A stretch of 64,000 nt of DNA from Clostridia bacterium (GCA_017442225.1 JAFSAR010000003.1:1-64000), one strand, 5' to 3'. Positions 42,467 through 51,590 are shown, numbered from the stretch's first letter. Notes: a model not told the origin generated them from the sequence alone. Translations and numbers: made by a program.

Positions 42467-43666
42467 ATGCAAAAATTCAAAAAACTTATTTTTTGGCTAC
42501 TATCCGCAGTTATAACAGGCGCAATATGTGGTCTTTGCGGCGTTCTCTTTTCAAAAGCTATTGCTTTTGGTACTAATTTACGCGCAGAACACAGTTGGCT
42601 GCTGTACCTGTTGCCTATAGGCGGATTGCTGTCGGTCGCTATTTATAAGCTGTGCCACGTCAAAAATATAGGAACTACTAACGTTTTCGACTGTGTCCGC
42701 ACCGAGCAGAGTCTGCCGCTTCTTTTAGCGCCTGCAATTTTTTGCGGTACATTCATATCGCATCTGTTTGGCGCATCAGCAGGTCGCGAGGGCGCGGCGC
42801 TGCAAATAGGCGGCGGTGTTGCAAACGTTTTAAGCCGCGTTTTAAAGCTTGACGAAGACTCCCGACACATAACCGTTATGTGCGGTATGGCGGCGCTCTT
42901 TTCGGCAGTGTTTGGCACTCCTCTTGCCGCTTGTGTTTTTGTGCTTGAGGTTATTCTGACTCGCCTTTGTCTTTCTGCTATATTACCCGTATTTATTTCA
43001 AGCGTTACGGCGTTTATTATTTCTACCCTGCTTGAAGTTCACCCCGAAAGATTTTATATAGGCGACTTGCCGCAGTTTTCATTTTCTCTTGTGTGGAAAG
43101 TAACCGTAATTACAGCCGCAGGTATTGTTGTCGCATTTATTTTTTGCAAGGGCTTAAATTTTGGAAAAGCATTTGCAAAAAAAGCGTTTAAAAACGAATT
43201 CTTGCGAATAGCGATAGGCGGTGTAATTATTGTTTTGCTTACCCTCTTGGTTGGCAATTATGAATATAACGGCGGCGGAATCGACATTATAGAGCGTGTG
43301 TTTGCGGGTAGTGTAATGTATGAAGCCTTTGCTTTAAAAATCCTTTTTACCGTTATTTGTATATCGGCAGGCTATAAGGGCGGTGAGATTATCCCCACGC
43401 TGTTTATCGGCGCAACACTCGGCGGCAGTATGGCGTTGATTTTGGGATTGCCTGTAGGCACGGGCGCCGCAGTAGGTATGGCGGTGCTTTTCTGCGCGGC
43501 TACAAAATGCCCGTTTGCCACAATATTACTGTGCTGCGAAATGTTTGGTTTTGCCTGCGCACCGCTCATAATTCCCGCGGTAATAACGAGCTTTATTGCC
43601 GCGCGCTATCAAGGGCTTTACAGCAATTCAAAAGACATAATAAAATGCATAATGCATCATCAATAA
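42467..43666 (+). CDS. ClC family chloride channel/transporter
   Basis: A 399-residue membrane protein with about ten segments and the ClC filter regions: FGASAGREGAALQIGGGV (G-x-x-G-REG motif), MAALFSAVFGTPLAACVFVLEV and GYKGGEIIPTLFIGATLGG. It moves chloride or fluoride; the residue pattern at the gating REG motif is conserved. It is likely co-transcribed with the SulP gene and ended by the following hairpin. Confidence 0.93.
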   Translation: MQKFKKLIFWLLSAVITGAICGLCGVLFSKAIAFGTNLRAEHSWLLYLLPIGGLLSVAIYKLCHVKNIGTTNVFDCVRTEQSLPLLLAPAIFCGTFISHLFGASAGREGAALQIGGGVANVLSRVLKLDEDSRHITVMCGMAALFSAVFGTPLAACVFVLEVILTRLCLSAILPVFISSVTAFIISTLLEVHPERFYIGDLPQFSFSLVWKVTVITAAGIVVAFIFCKGLNFGKAFAKKAFKNEFLRIAIGGVIIVLLTLLVGNYEYNGGGIDIIERVFAGSVMYEAFALKILFTVICISAGYKGGEIIPTLFIGATLGGSMALILGLPVGTGAAVGMAVLFCAATKCPFATILLCCEMFGFACAPLIIPAVITSFIAARYQGLYSNSKDIIKCIMHHQ

Positions 43667-43670
43667 AATA

Positions 43671-43700
43671 GAACCTGCTGTTTTAGCAGGTTCCATTTTT
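43671..43700. terminator. Terminator between ClC and OppA-like genes
   Basis: GAACCTGCT (43671-43679) pairs with AGCAGGTTC (43685-43693), followed by CATTTTTTT on the plus strand. Confidence 0.88.
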
Positions 43701-45182
43701 TTACCGTTTAATAATAATAGAAAAATCTATGTATCCGTTATCCTCTTCCATAACCACGTTTTCAAGGGAAGGTATGTATGATATATTAGTAGTCTGGTGT
43801 GCTACAGGAATTATATTGTTATCTCCTAGCAGTTCTTGCTGTAAAGTGTCAGGTGTGGTAGCACGACTCACGGCGGCAAAGTTTTTGGCATATTCGCTAA
43901 ACGAATCGCTTTTTGCCGTTACGGGAAAAAGCGCAAAATCGAGGGTGCTCTCGCATATTTCGGTTTGCATTACGGCAAGATTTGTTGAAGTTTGTATATT
44001 TACAAAGGTGCTTAGATTTTGTTGCCAGTGGCCCACAATCGCGGTTGCAAGCCCCTTTACACCGTCGGTTTCATAATAATAAAGCGTTGTCTGCGGAAAT
44101 TTGCTATCTGTCATCGCGGCAATCTGCGCCGACATAACCGATTTTGCCTCCCCTATATTATATTCCGTCGCACCTATGCCATCGGCATTGATGCCTAATA
44201 TCTCGGGATAAACTGATTTTGCCGCAGTAAAACCGTCGGGCAAAGAACTACTGTATACGTCGCTTGAAAATGCGAGCGCAAACGCGCGACGTACTTCGGA
44301 CGAGTAATTGCGGCTTAATGTCAGCAACCAGCAAATATTCTGCACGTTTGCAGTTTTCATACCTGCCGCTTTTGCCGCGTCAAGCTCATTACACGGCATA
44401 AACGCCATATCACTGTCGCCGTCAGACAAACGAGTAACCTGCGATTCATCCTCTATACAACTGATAAACACCGCCGCATTCTGCGCGTCAAATATACCGC
44501 TGTATTCCTCGTTTTTATAAAGCCTTATACCAAAATCCTCTTTATTCCATTTGGTAAGTCGATAACTGCCGTTAGAGATAATATTTTCCGTATCCAGACC
44601 GTACTTGCCTATACTGCTTTCAAAAAATTCCTCGTTACACGGCATACAAACGCTTGTTGTAAGGGTTTTTAAAAAATTATTATCCTCACGGCAAAGGGTT
44701 ATTATAAGAGTTTTTTCGTCAACCGCCTTAACACCGAGTGTAGATACGTCTGCGTTGCCGCTATTTATCGCCTCGGCATTTGATATTGCAAAAAGGCGTG
44801 ACACAAAGGGCGCCTTGATTTTGGGGTCAACCGCGCGGCGCAGCCCATACTCAAAATCATAAGCCGTAACCTTTTCACCATTACTCCAAACTGCATCATC
44901 TTTTAGATTAAAAGTGTACGTAAGATTTTCGTATGAATAGCTATCACTCACCCCGCCTACTATTGTTCCGTCTTCTGCCGTACGCATAAGGCCCTCATAA
45001 ATATTGCGAACTATAAGCAACTCGCTATCGCTTTGCGCAGTCTGGGGGTCAAGGGTCTGTGGCTTTTTAAGCAGTTCGAAATAAATATAAGAGTCTGTAT
45101 ATTTTTCACCACAACCCGAAAGACAGCCAAGTACAAGTACCAGACTTAAAGCCGCGGATAATATTTTCTTAAAAATCGACAT
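43701..45182 (-). CDS. Peptide/oligopeptide ABC transporter substrate-binding lipoprotein
   Basis: From ATG 45182 the protein (493 residues) has a lipoprotein signal with lipobox LSGC (Cys24), then the SBP_bac_5 pattern: KKPQTLDPQTAQSDSELLIV, YEGLMRTAEDG, TYTFNLKDDAVWSNGEKVTAYDFEYGLRRAVDP. This is an OppA-type binding protein held on the outer membrane face. No permease or ATPase genes follow, so it is an orphan. The frame opens 39 codons earlier, but only this ATG gives a signal peptide. Confidence 0.92.
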   Translation of the reverse strand: MSIFKKILSAALSLVLVLGCLSGCGEKYTDSYIYFELLKKPQTLDPQTAQSDSELLIVRNIYEGLMRTAEDGTIVGGVSDSYSYENLTYTFNLKDDAVWSNGEKVTAYDFEYGLRRAVDPKIKAPFVSRLFAISNAEAINSGNADVSTLGVKAVDEKTLIITLCREDNNFLKTLTTSVCMPCNEEFFESSIGKYGLDTENIISNGSYRLTKWNKEDFGIRLYKNEEYSGIFDAQNAAVFISCIEDESQVTRLSDGDSDMAFMPCNELDAAKAAGMKTANVQNICWLLTLSRNYSSEVRRAFALAFSSDVYSSSLPDGFTAAKSVYPEILGINADGIGATEYNIGEAKSVMSAQIAAMTDSKFPQTTLYYYETDGVKGLATAIVGHWQQNLSTFVNIQTSTNLAVMQTEICESTLDFALFPVTAKSDSFSEYAKNFAAVSRATTPDTLQQELLGDNNIIPVAHQTTNISYIPSLENVVMEEDNGYIDFSIIIKR

Positions 45183-45251
45183 TAAAATCACCGTATATAT
45201 TATATAATGAGTATAAACATTTTTCAATAATAAAAATGTAAAGAAAAAAAC

Positions 45252-45280
45252 TTGACAGTCAGGCGCGTTTGTGCTATAAT
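45252..45280 (+). promoter_or_regulatory. Consensus promoter of ylxM-ffh
   Basis: TTGACA (45252-45257), 17-base spacer, TATAAT (45275-45280): a full sigma-A consensus about 45 bases before ylxM. Confidence 0.88.
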
Positions 45281-45325
45281 CACTCTTGCTGTAAAGCAAA
45301 AAACTTTACAAGGAGGGCGCTTACT

Positions 45326-45631
45326 ATGCCAAAGGATTTGTCACTCAGCGCGCTTCTTGATTTTTACGGTCCTTTTTTAAGTGAAAAGCAACGCAATCTT
45401 TTGCATCATTATTATAATGAGGATTTGTCGCTCAGCGAAATCGCCGAAAACGAGCAAATCACTCGTCAGGGTGTACGCGACCTTATAAAACGCGGCGAGT
45501 TACAACTTAAAAAATATGAGGAAGAATGTGGCTGGTGTCAAAACGTTCTGGCTCTTCAATCTGCGATTGACAGTGATAAATCAGAGACCGAAAAACTTGA
45601 CGCTATAAAAGACATCGTAAACAAATTTTGA
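45326..45631 (+). CDS. ylxM: YlxM family SRP-associated DNA-binding-like protein
   Basis: The 101-residue protein MPKDLSLSALLDFYGPFLSE has a sigma-70 region-4-like helix-turn-helix (LSEIAENEQITRQGVRDLIKRG). It is the YlxM/p13 protein, always next to ffh in Firmicutes and thought to regulate SRP GTPases. AGGAGGG precedes the ATG at 45326. Confidence 0.93.
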   Translation: MPKDLSLSALLDFYGPFLSEKQRNLLHHYYNEDLSLSEIAENEQITRQGVRDLIKRGELQLKKYEEECGWCQNVLALQSAIDSDKSETEKLDAIKDIVNKF

Positions 45632-45649
45632 AAACAGAGGTGAACACAC

Positions 45650-46996
45650 ATGGCATTTTCAAGCCTTACCGATAAGATAAACGGCGTTTTTAAAAAGCTT
45701 CGTAACAAAGGCCGACTTACCGAAAGTGACGTTAAGGATGCCATGCGTGAAGTGCGCTTAGCGCTGCTTGAAGCCGACGTTAACTACAAGGTTGCAAAGG
45801 ACTTTACCAACACCGTCACCGAAAAATGCATTGGTGCAAACGTAATGGAAAGCCTTACAGCGCCGCAGATGGTTATAAAAATCGTTAATGAAGAGCTTAC
45901 CGCTTTAATGGGTAGCGAGCAGGTGCGACTAAAAACAGCGTCTAAAATTCCTACCGTTATTATGATGTGCGGTCTGCAAGGCTCGGGTAAAACCACACAC
46001 AGCGCAAAGCTGGCTCGACTTTTAAAATCAAAGGGTCACAGACCGTTGCTTGTCGCTTGCGATATCTACCGTCCTGCCGCAATTGAGCAGTTAAAGGTTG
46101 TGGGCGCTCAGGTCGAAACACCCGTTTTCGAAATGGGTACTGAAAAGCCTGAAAAAATCGCCGTAGAGGCTGTAAAGTACGCGCGCGATTACGGTCACGA
46201 TTATGTTATTCTTGATACTGCAGGCCGTCTGCATGTTGATGACGAGCTGATGCAAGAGCTTAAACGCATTACCGAATGTGTCGAGGTCAACAACATTTTG
46301 CTTGTTATTGACTCTATGATAGGTCAGGATGCCGTAAATGTTGCAAAAGCATTTAACGACATACTCGAAATTGACGGCGTTGTACTTACCAAGCTCGACG
46401 GCGACACCCGAGGCGGCGCGGCTCTGTCGGTAAAGGCTGTTACGGGCAAGCCGATTATGTTCGCAGGCGTAGGTGAAAAGCTTGACCAGCTTGAAGAATT
46501 TCACCCTGAGCGAATGGCAAGTCGTATACTCGGTATGGGTGATATGCTTTCACTTATCGAGCGCGCCGAACAACAGCTTGATGAAAAAAAGGCTGAAGAA
46601 GCGGCAAAGAAGCTTGCCGAAAACCGCTTTGATATGAACGATTTGCTCGACCAGTTTCAGCAAATCAAAAAAATGGGTAGTTTAAAAAGCGTACTCTCTA
46701 TGCTTCCCGGTATGGAAAAGCAGCTGCGCGACGTAGACGTTGATGACCGACAGATGCTTCGCGTTGAGGCGATAATTCAGTCAATGACCGCAAAAGAGCG
46801 CCGTAAGCCCGAAATACTTAACGCTTCGCGCCGTCGCAGAATTGCCGCGGGTTGCGGACAGACAGTTGAGGACGTTAACCGCCTTATCAAGCAGTACGAA
46901 CAGATGAAAAAAATGTTCAAGCAGATGAATGGCAAGGGCAAAAAGCGTATGATGCGCGGCTTTAACCCTAACCAATTTAATAATTTAGGTTTTTAA
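45650..46996 (+). CDS. ffh: Signal recognition particle protein Ffh
   Basis: NG domain with MMCGLQGSGKTTHSAKLA (G1), DIYRPAAIEQL, DTAGRLHVD (G3) and TKLDGDTRGGAALS (G4/closing loop), then a methionine-rich M domain (KMGSLKSVLSMLPGME; RRRRIAAGCGQTVEDVNRL). It is the 448-residue GTPase that targets nascent membrane proteins with 4.5S RNA. The stop is 55 bases before rpsP, in the conserved order. Confidence 0.98.
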   Translation: MAFSSLTDKINGVFKKLRNKGRLTESDVKDAMREVRLALLEADVNYKVAKDFTNTVTEKCIGANVMESLTAPQMVIKIVNEELTALMGSEQVRLKTASKIPTVIMMCGLQGSGKTTHSAKLARLLKSKGHRPLLVACDIYRPAAIEQLKVVGAQVETPVFEMGTEKPEKIAVEAVKYARDYGHDYVILDTAGRLHVDDELMQELKRITECVEVNNILLVIDSMIGQDAVNVAKAFNDILEIDGVVLTKLDGDTRGGAALSVKAVTGKPIMFAGVGEKLDQLEEFHPERMASRILGMGDMLSLIERAEQQLDEKKAEEAAKKLAENRFDMNDLLDQFQQIKKMGSLKSVLSMLPGMEKQLRDVDVDDRQMLRVEAIIQSMTAKERRKPEILNASRRRRIAAGCGQTVEDVNRLIKQYEQMKKMFKQMNGKGKKRMMRGFNPNQFNNLGF

Positions 46997-47050
46997 GAGT
47001 TATCTCTTTTAAATAAAATATAAACTTTACTTTTATGGAGGTGCAGTAAA

Positions 47051-47293
47051 ATGGCAGTAAAAATCAGACTTCGCAGAATTGGCGCTAAAAAGGCTCCTTT
47101 CTATCGTGTAGTTGTTGCAGATTCTCGTTATCCCCGTGACGGTCGTTTTATCGAAGAAATCGGTTACTACGATCCTACTAAGGAACCCGCAATCGTAAAC
47201 ATCGACGCTGACAAGGCTAAGAAGTGGATCGGCAACGGCGCTCAGCCCACCGACACCGTTAAAGCTTTGCTTAAAAAGAACGGCGTTCTTTAA
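47051..47293 (+). CDS. rpsP: 30S ribosomal protein S16
   Basis: [20 protein letters not shown] and [19 protein letters not shown] are diagnostic of S16 (80 residues). The GGAGGTG ribosome binding site is strong, as expected for a ribosomal protein gene. Confidence 0.98.
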   Translation: MAVKIRLRRIGAKKAPFYRVVVADSRYPRDGRFIEEIGYYDPTKEPAIVNIDADKAKKWIGNGAQPTDTVKALLKKNGVL

Positions 47294-47315
47294 TTTTTAA
47301 TTTGGAGTACTACCT

Positions 47316-47549
47316 ATGAAAGAACTTCTTATTACCATCGCATCAGGACTTGTAGAAAATCCCGATGCGGTAACCGCTACAGTTGATGAACCAGATGCAG
47401 AAGGTGTAATCGTTTATCACCTTCACGTAGCTGAAGACGATATGGGCAGAGTAATTGGCAAACAAGGCAGAATTGCAAAGGCAATCCGCACTGTTATGCG
47501 CGCTGCCGCTAATCGCAACCACGAAAAAATCGTTGTTGAAATCGACTAA
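47316..47549 (+). CDS. khpA: KH-domain RNA-binding protein KhpA
   Basis: The 77-residue protein MKELLITIASGLVENPDAVT with the KH core GRVIGKQGRIAKAIRTVMRA (GxxG loop GKQG) is KhpA (YlqC), a small RNA chaperone between rpsP and rimM in Firmicutes. GGAG precedes the ATG. Confidence 0.96.
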   Translation: MKELLITIASGLVENPDAVTATVDEPDAEGVIVYHLHVAEDDMGRVIGKQGRIAKAIRTVMRAAANRNHEKIVVEID

Positions 47550-47558
47550 ATTTTACGG

Positions 47559-47613
47559 TAGCCGCAAGGCTACCTAAAACGCTAATTAAACCCCCGCAGT
47601 TTCGGGGGTTTTT
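47559..47613 (+). terminator. Hairpin and intrinsic terminator between khpA and rimM
   Basis: A first hairpin GGTAGCC-GCAA-GGCTACC (47559-47576) is followed by AAACCCCCG/CGGGGGTTT with T5 (47588-47613). The second should partly end the ffh-khpA transcript, so rimM-trmD may need read-through or another promoter. Confidence 0.85.
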
Positions 47614-47629
47614 ACATATAGGTGAAAAA

Positions 47630-48142
47630 ATGAAAAAAGAATTTTTAGAAATAGGCAAATTCGTAGGCACTCACGGTGTGCGAGGTATGGTGCGCATTCA
47701 GCCTTGGTCGGATAACGGCGCATTTATTGCGCAGTTTAAAAACTTTTATCTTGAAGACGGCAAAACAAAAATAGAAATGAGCAAAATAACACCCCACGGC
47801 AACGTGGTTATCGCGGCTGTCAAAGGCATTGACACCATAGAAGACGCTGAAAAACTGCGTGAAAAGGTGCTTTATATCAAGCGTGACGACGCCCGCCTTC
47901 CCGAAGGCAGATACTTTATAAGCGAGATAATAGGCGCCAAGGTTTTTGATGCCGATAACGATACCCTGCTCGGCACTTTGGCTGATGTTTCTTCAACAGG
48001 CGCTAATGATGTATGGCATATTAAACATGATGAAAAAGAGTATCTTGTGCCCGCGATACCCGACGTTATTGTGAGTGTTGATATAAATAAAGATATTGTA
48101 AAATTGCGACCTTTAAAGGGGATTTTCGATGATGAAGATTGA
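47630..48142 (+). CDS. rimM: Ribosome maturation factor RimM
   Basis: The 170-residue protein starts FLEIGKFVGTHGVRGMVRIQ, the RimM domain, and ends with a PRC-barrel (WHIKHDEKEYLVPAIPDVIV). It helps 30S head maturation with S19. It overlaps trmD by 14 bases. Confidence 0.97.
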   Translation: MKKEFLEIGKFVGTHGVRGMVRIQPWSDNGAFIAQFKNFYLEDGKTKIEMSKITPHGNVVIAAVKGIDTIEDAEKLREKVLYIKRDDARLPEGRYFISEIIGAKVFDADNDTLLGTLADVSSTGANDVWHIKHDEKEYLVPAIPDVIVSVDINKDIVKLRPLKGIFDDED

Positions 48143-48872
48143 TATACTTACCCTCTTTCCCGAAACGTGCGAAACGGTGCTAAGCGAAAGTATAATCGGC
48201 CGTGCCAGAAAAGCCAACAAGGTGCAGATTGAGTGCCATAATATACGTGATTTTGCAAACAACAAACACAACAAGGTTGACGATATGCCCTACGGCGGCG
48301 GTATGGGTATGGTTATGGCTGCAGAACCGATTTACAACTGCTATAAAAGCCTATACAATACAGACGAGCCAAAGCCACACCTTATCTATTTATCTCCCAA
48401 GGGTACTACCCTTACACAAAATAAGGTGGTAGAGCTATCAAAACTTGACCATATTATTTTGCTTTGCGGTCATTATGAGGGTGTTGACGAGCGTGTGCTT
48501 GACGAAATTGTGGACGAGCAGATATCTCTTGGCGATTTTGTTGTAACCGGTGGTGAATTACCCGCGCTTTGTCTTGCAGATGCAGTCTGTCGAATGTTAC
48601 CCGGTGTGCTAAGCGACAATCTGTGTTTTGAAGACGAAAGTCATTTTTCAGGTCTGCTTGAATATCCGCAATACACAAGGCCTGCCGAGTGGAATGGTCG
48701 TGCCGTACCAGAGGTTTTGCTTTCGGGAAACCATGCTGAAATAGCAAAATGGCGTCGTAAGCAATCCCTTGAAATCACTCGTGAACTGCGGCCTGAAATG
48801 TTCGAAAAGATAGAACTTGATAAGACAGACCGCAAATTGTTAGGCTTAGAGCCTCAAAAAAAGAAAAAATAA
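48129..48872 (+). CDS. trmD: tRNA (guanine37-N1)-methyltransferase
   Basis: MKIDILTLFPETCETVLSES, CGHYEGVDERVLDEIVDEQI and SLGDFVVTGGELPAL (trefoil knot SAM site) are TrmD. It methylates G37 of tRNAs reading CNN codons, including tRNA-Pro(GGG) encoded 2.6 kb away. In most relatives rplS follows; here a restriction-modification pair follows instead. Confidence 0.98.
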   Translation: MMKIDILTLFPETCETVLSESIIGRARKANKVQIECHNIRDFANNKHNKVDDMPYGGGMGMVMAAEPIYNCYKSLYNTDEPKPHLIYLSPKGTTLTQNKVVELSKLDHIILLCGHYEGVDERVLDEIVDEQISLGDFVVTGGELPALCLADAVCRMLPGVLSDNLCFEDESHFSGLLEYPQYTRPAEWNGRAVPEVLLSGNHAEIAKWRRKQSLEITRELRPEMFEKIELDKTDRKLLGLEPQKKKK

Positions 48873-48880
48873 ATAAAAGT

Positions 48881-48915
48881 AAAAATCCCAAGAACTCTCG
48901 TTTTTGGGATTTTTG
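48881..48915 (+). terminator. Terminator after trmD
   Basis: AAAAATCCCAA (48881-48891) pairs with TTGGGATTTTT (about 48904-48914), with a terminal T run. Confidence 0.88.
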
Positions 48916-49045
48916 GTTCAAGTCCTATAAAACAAAAAAATTACCGAACCAAGCCAAATGGCTTAATTCGGTAATTGGTGCGGGTGTTCATAACCAACCT
49001 GGAAAGCATGCCAATTTGAGTTTCTAAGGAAAGTAAAAATCGAAC

Positions 49046-49960
49046 TCATTTTTGGAATTGTTCCTTCCTTTTTTTGTAATAATCGCAAACAAATTCATGG
49101 CTTTTATGTTTTGCTATTTGTTTGTCGATATTATTTATAATTATTATCTTTTCTTCATCGTTATATGTGTCTATAATCCAGTGCTGTTGATTGGTACTAC
49201 ATATGCTCAATAACGTTTCAAAAGCAATTACTCTTCGTTCGGTTGCGTAATGTGTTTCTTTGTTATTTTTTGTTGTAACGATACGTATGTTGGCTTCGTA
49301 CAAAGTGTTTAGCACTTCTGTAGTAATAGAGTCATCTAAAGTTGCCAAAAACATTTCACGTGCTCCGGTGCGGTTCATTTCTTCGGGGACTTCCTGCCAT
49401 CTTTCGCGCAGAGTCGTTTTAGCACTTATGAGACTTGTATAGTTTTTATCAATTACATACTCAACAACACCAGGAGAAACAATGTCGACCAACTTCCCTA
49501 AAGACTTTTCTATGAAAATCTTTTTACCAATATTTCCTTGCGTATCCATTGGGATTCCGGCACCCATCAACAAGAGCTCAATTATTGCTTCGAATTCTTT
49601 TCCTGCACGGCTTCTTCTGCTTTGAGTGTTTGACAAACAGAGTTGATAAATATGCTGAGGATAGCTATCAATAAAGTTTTCAACAGCTTCTCTTGGGGAC
49701 AAACCATCAAGTGAGGAATCATCAATAAGTTTTTTCAACATATTGCTAGAAAAGCGCTCTTCTTCAGGAGTGAAATTATTCCAGCAAAACTCTCGAAGTT
49801 CTTCCACAACTGCACTTGCATTTTCGAAAAAATATGCGGGTTCCTGCTGATTATATCCTAATGATATAAACCCCTTATAAACTAATTCGTAAGGAGCCAT
49901 GGCTTGTTGGCGTTCAATTTTTATGATATCTTGAAATTGTTCTAATGAATATTTTTTCAT
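49046..49960 (-). CDS. EcoRII-like type II restriction endonuclease
   Basis: The 304-residue protein (ATG 49960 after AGGAG) carries TQSRRSRAGKEFEAIIELLLMGAGI and later YVIDKNYTSLISAKTTLRERWQEV, the E...D...AKTT.RERW pattern of the EcoRII/PspGI catalytic domain. The EcoRII N-terminal effector domain is not obvious. Members cut at CCWGG; that specificity here is inferred and is supported by the adjacent C5 methylase. It is divergent from the methylase. Confidence 0.82.
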   Translation of the reverse strand: MKKYSLEQFQDIIKIERQQAMAPYELVYKGFISLGYNQQEPAYFFENASAVVEELREFCWNNFTPEEERFSSNMLKKLIDDSSLDGLSPREAVENFIDSYPQHIYQLCLSNTQSRRSRAGKEFEAIIELLLMGAGIPMDTQGNIGKKIFIEKSLGKLVDIVSPGVVEYVIDKNYTSLISAKTTLRERWQEVPEEMNRTGAREMFLATLDDSITTEVLNTLYEANIRIVTTKNNKETHYATERRVIAFETLLSICSTNQQHWIIDTYNDEEKIIIINNIDKQIAKHKSHEFVCDYYKKRKEQFQK

Positions 49961-50004
49961 TATTTTTTCTCCTGTCTTGAAATTATTGAATAAATATGTT
50001 ATAG

Positions 50005-50040
50005 TGTCATTTAGAGGACATATTGTCCGCGATTTGACAC
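50005..50040. promoter_or_regulatory. Nested palindrome between the R and M genes
   Basis: Outer arms GTGTCA (50005-50010) and TGACAC (50035-50040) enclose inner arms GGACA (50016-50020) and TGTCC (50024-50028), nearly concentric. It lies in the divergent promoter region and is a likely operator for the HTH domain fused to the methylase. Confidence 0.65.
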
Positions 50041-50065
50041 AAATAATTGAGAGGGTCCTTTTGTT

Positions 50066-51229
50066 ATGTATACTGTATTGAAAAACCAAAAAACTGCAGA
50101 TTTAATTAGAGAAAAGCGTGAACGCCTTAATATGACGCAAAAAGAACTAGCGGATGCTATTGGTATGTCTAAAAATGGTGACAGAACGATTCGAAGATGG
50201 GAATCCGGAGAAACCCAACCATCTGCTATTGAACTCAAGCATCTTCTTAGTTTTCCAGAACATATTCCATTTCAAAATAATGAAGAAGCTCCATATAAAA
50301 TGATAGATCTCTTTGCAGGTATTGGTGGCACTCGATTGGGATTTCATAAAACCGGAAAGACAAAAGTTGTATTTAGCAGCGAATTCGATGAACATGCGGT
50401 AAAAACATATAAAGCAAACTTTGGCGAGCACCCTTTTGGCGATATTACCAAGATTACGTCCAACGATATTCCCGAGCATGATATCTTAGTCGGTGGATTT
50501 CCTTGTCAAGCCTTCAGTCAAGCTGGCAAGAAACTGGGTTTCGAAGATACTAGAGGTACATTGTTTTTTGAAATTGCTCGTATATTAAAGGACAAACAAC
50601 CTAAAGCCTTTTTACTTGAAAATGTAAAGAACTTGACTTTGCATGACCACGGAAAAACTTTTGAGGTTATTATCAATACGTTAAAAGAGTTAGGTTATGA
50701 AGTTGTACCTCAGTTGTTTAAAGCAAAAGACTTTGGGGTTCCGCAAAACAGAGAGCGTATATATATTGTGGGTTTTAATAAAAACAAAGTACCCAATTAT
50801 AAGGATTTCACTATGCCAATCCCGCCTTGTTCAGAAACAAAAGTCGGACAAATATTAGAATCATATGTTGATGACAAATATACAATTTCAGATAAATTAT
50901 GGAGCGGACATAAACGTAGAAAAGCAGAACATCAAGAAAAAGGCAATGGGTTTGGATATACGTTATTTACAGCAGAAAGCCCATACACAAATACAATTTC
51001 AGCAAGATATTATAAGGATGGTAGCGAAATATTAATTGAACAAAAAGATAAAAATCCACGTAAAGTGACACCGAGAGAAGCTGCGCGTTTGCAAGGATTT
51101 CCGGAAGATTTTATTATTCCAGTTAGCGACACCCAAGCGTACAAACAGTTTGGTAATTCTGTGGCAGTACCAGTTATACATGCAATTGCTGAAGAAATTA
51201 TAAAGGTGCTCGACAATTCTAATAAATAG
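50066..51229 (+). CDS. dcm: DNA (cytosine-5)-methyltransferase with N-terminal HTH
   Basis: Residues 1-65 form a Cro-type helix-turn-helix (MTQKELADAIGMSKNGDRTI); the rest is a C5 methylase: MIDLFAGIGGTRLGF (I), GGFPCQAFSQAGKKLG (IV, catalytic Cys), LLENVKNL (VI), DFGVPQNRERIYIVGF (VIII), and KQFGNSVAVPVI (X). This layout is that of Dcm/M.EcoRII-like enzymes, where the N-terminal part represses its own promoter. It protects against the divergent endonuclease. Codon use looks more AT-rich than the trmD side, in line with transfer. Confidence 0.93.
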   Translation: MYTVLKNQKTADLIREKRERLNMTQKELADAIGMSKNGDRTIRRWESGETQPSAIELKHLLSFPEHIPFQNNEEAPYKMIDLFAGIGGTRLGFHKTGKTKVVFSSEFDEHAVKTYKANFGEHPFGDITKITSNDIPEHDILVGGFPCQAFSQAGKKLGFEDTRGTLFFEIARILKDKQPKAFLLENVKNLTLHDHGKTFEVIINTLKELGYEVVPQLFKAKDFGVPQNRERIYIVGFNKNKVPNYKDFTMPIPPCSETKVGQILESYVDDKYTISDKLWSGHKRRKAEHQEKGNGFGYTLFTAESPYTNTISARYYKDGSEILIEQKDKNPRKVTPREAARLQGFPEDFIIPVSDTQAYKQFGNSVAVPVIHAIAEEIIKVLDNSNK

Positions 51230-51514
51230 ACAATAAATATTCACAAACGGATATAACTAAATTTCATATATAAATATTTTACTACAAAACAAGTAAGTTT
51301 TCAAGTAATATGAGTCAAAGAACGCCACTGCAATTATCTGCGCAGTGGTGTTTTTCTATTATTAAAGGTGTTTGCATAACCCACAGACATCTTTACACGG
51401 AGAATTCGTAAAAGTGTCATAGTGGGTTACGCGCTTTCAAAAAGCGTGTAATAAAAGCAAAAAAGAAATCGAGTGCTCATTTCCAACATTCAAGTTGGTT
51501 ATGAACACTCGATA
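51230..51514. other. Intergenic region after the methylase
   Basis: It holds a terminator (51321-51355, GCCACTGC/GCAGTGGT plus T5), an inverted repeat TAACCCAC (about 51378-51385) and GTGGGTTA (about 51420-51428), and a small hairpin around 51432-51450. No coding frame is convincing. Confidence 0.6.
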
Positions 51515-51590
51515 TGGTCCGAGTAACAGGACTTGAACCTGCGGCCTCTTGACCCCCAGTCAAGCGCGCTACCAGCTGCGCCATACCCGG
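51515..51590 (-). tRNA. tRNA-Pro (anticodon GGG)
   Basis: Read on the minus strand, 76 bases fold as a tRNA: acceptor CCGGGTA with TACTCGG, D arm GCGCAGCTGGTAGCGC, anticodon stem CTTGA/TCAAG with loop CTGGGGG (anticodon GGG), T arm with GGTTCAAGTCC, and encoded CCA end. Confidence 0.95.

Larger units (their letters stand above)
48984..51508. repeat. Inverted repeat flanking the restriction-modification pair
   Basis: GTGTTCATAACCAACCTGG at 48984-49002 matches the complement of 51491-51508 (AAGTTGGTTATGAACAC core) in all but one or two positions. Beyond it, both sides show an AGGACTTGAACC segment, part of the tRNA-Pro T arm on the right (about 51528-51540) and a stray copy on the left (complement of 48914-48926). 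The pair of sites frames the R and M genes. Confidence 0.6.

Noticed and set aside
48914..48976. A second tRNA after trmD
   Set aside because: Only a T-arm-like GGTTCAAGTCC is present; no other arm folds, so it is at most a remnant.
49962..50089. A 43-residue N-terminal extension of the restriction endonuclease
   Set aside because: It would cross the divergent promoter and operator; ATG 49960 has the proper ribosome binding site.
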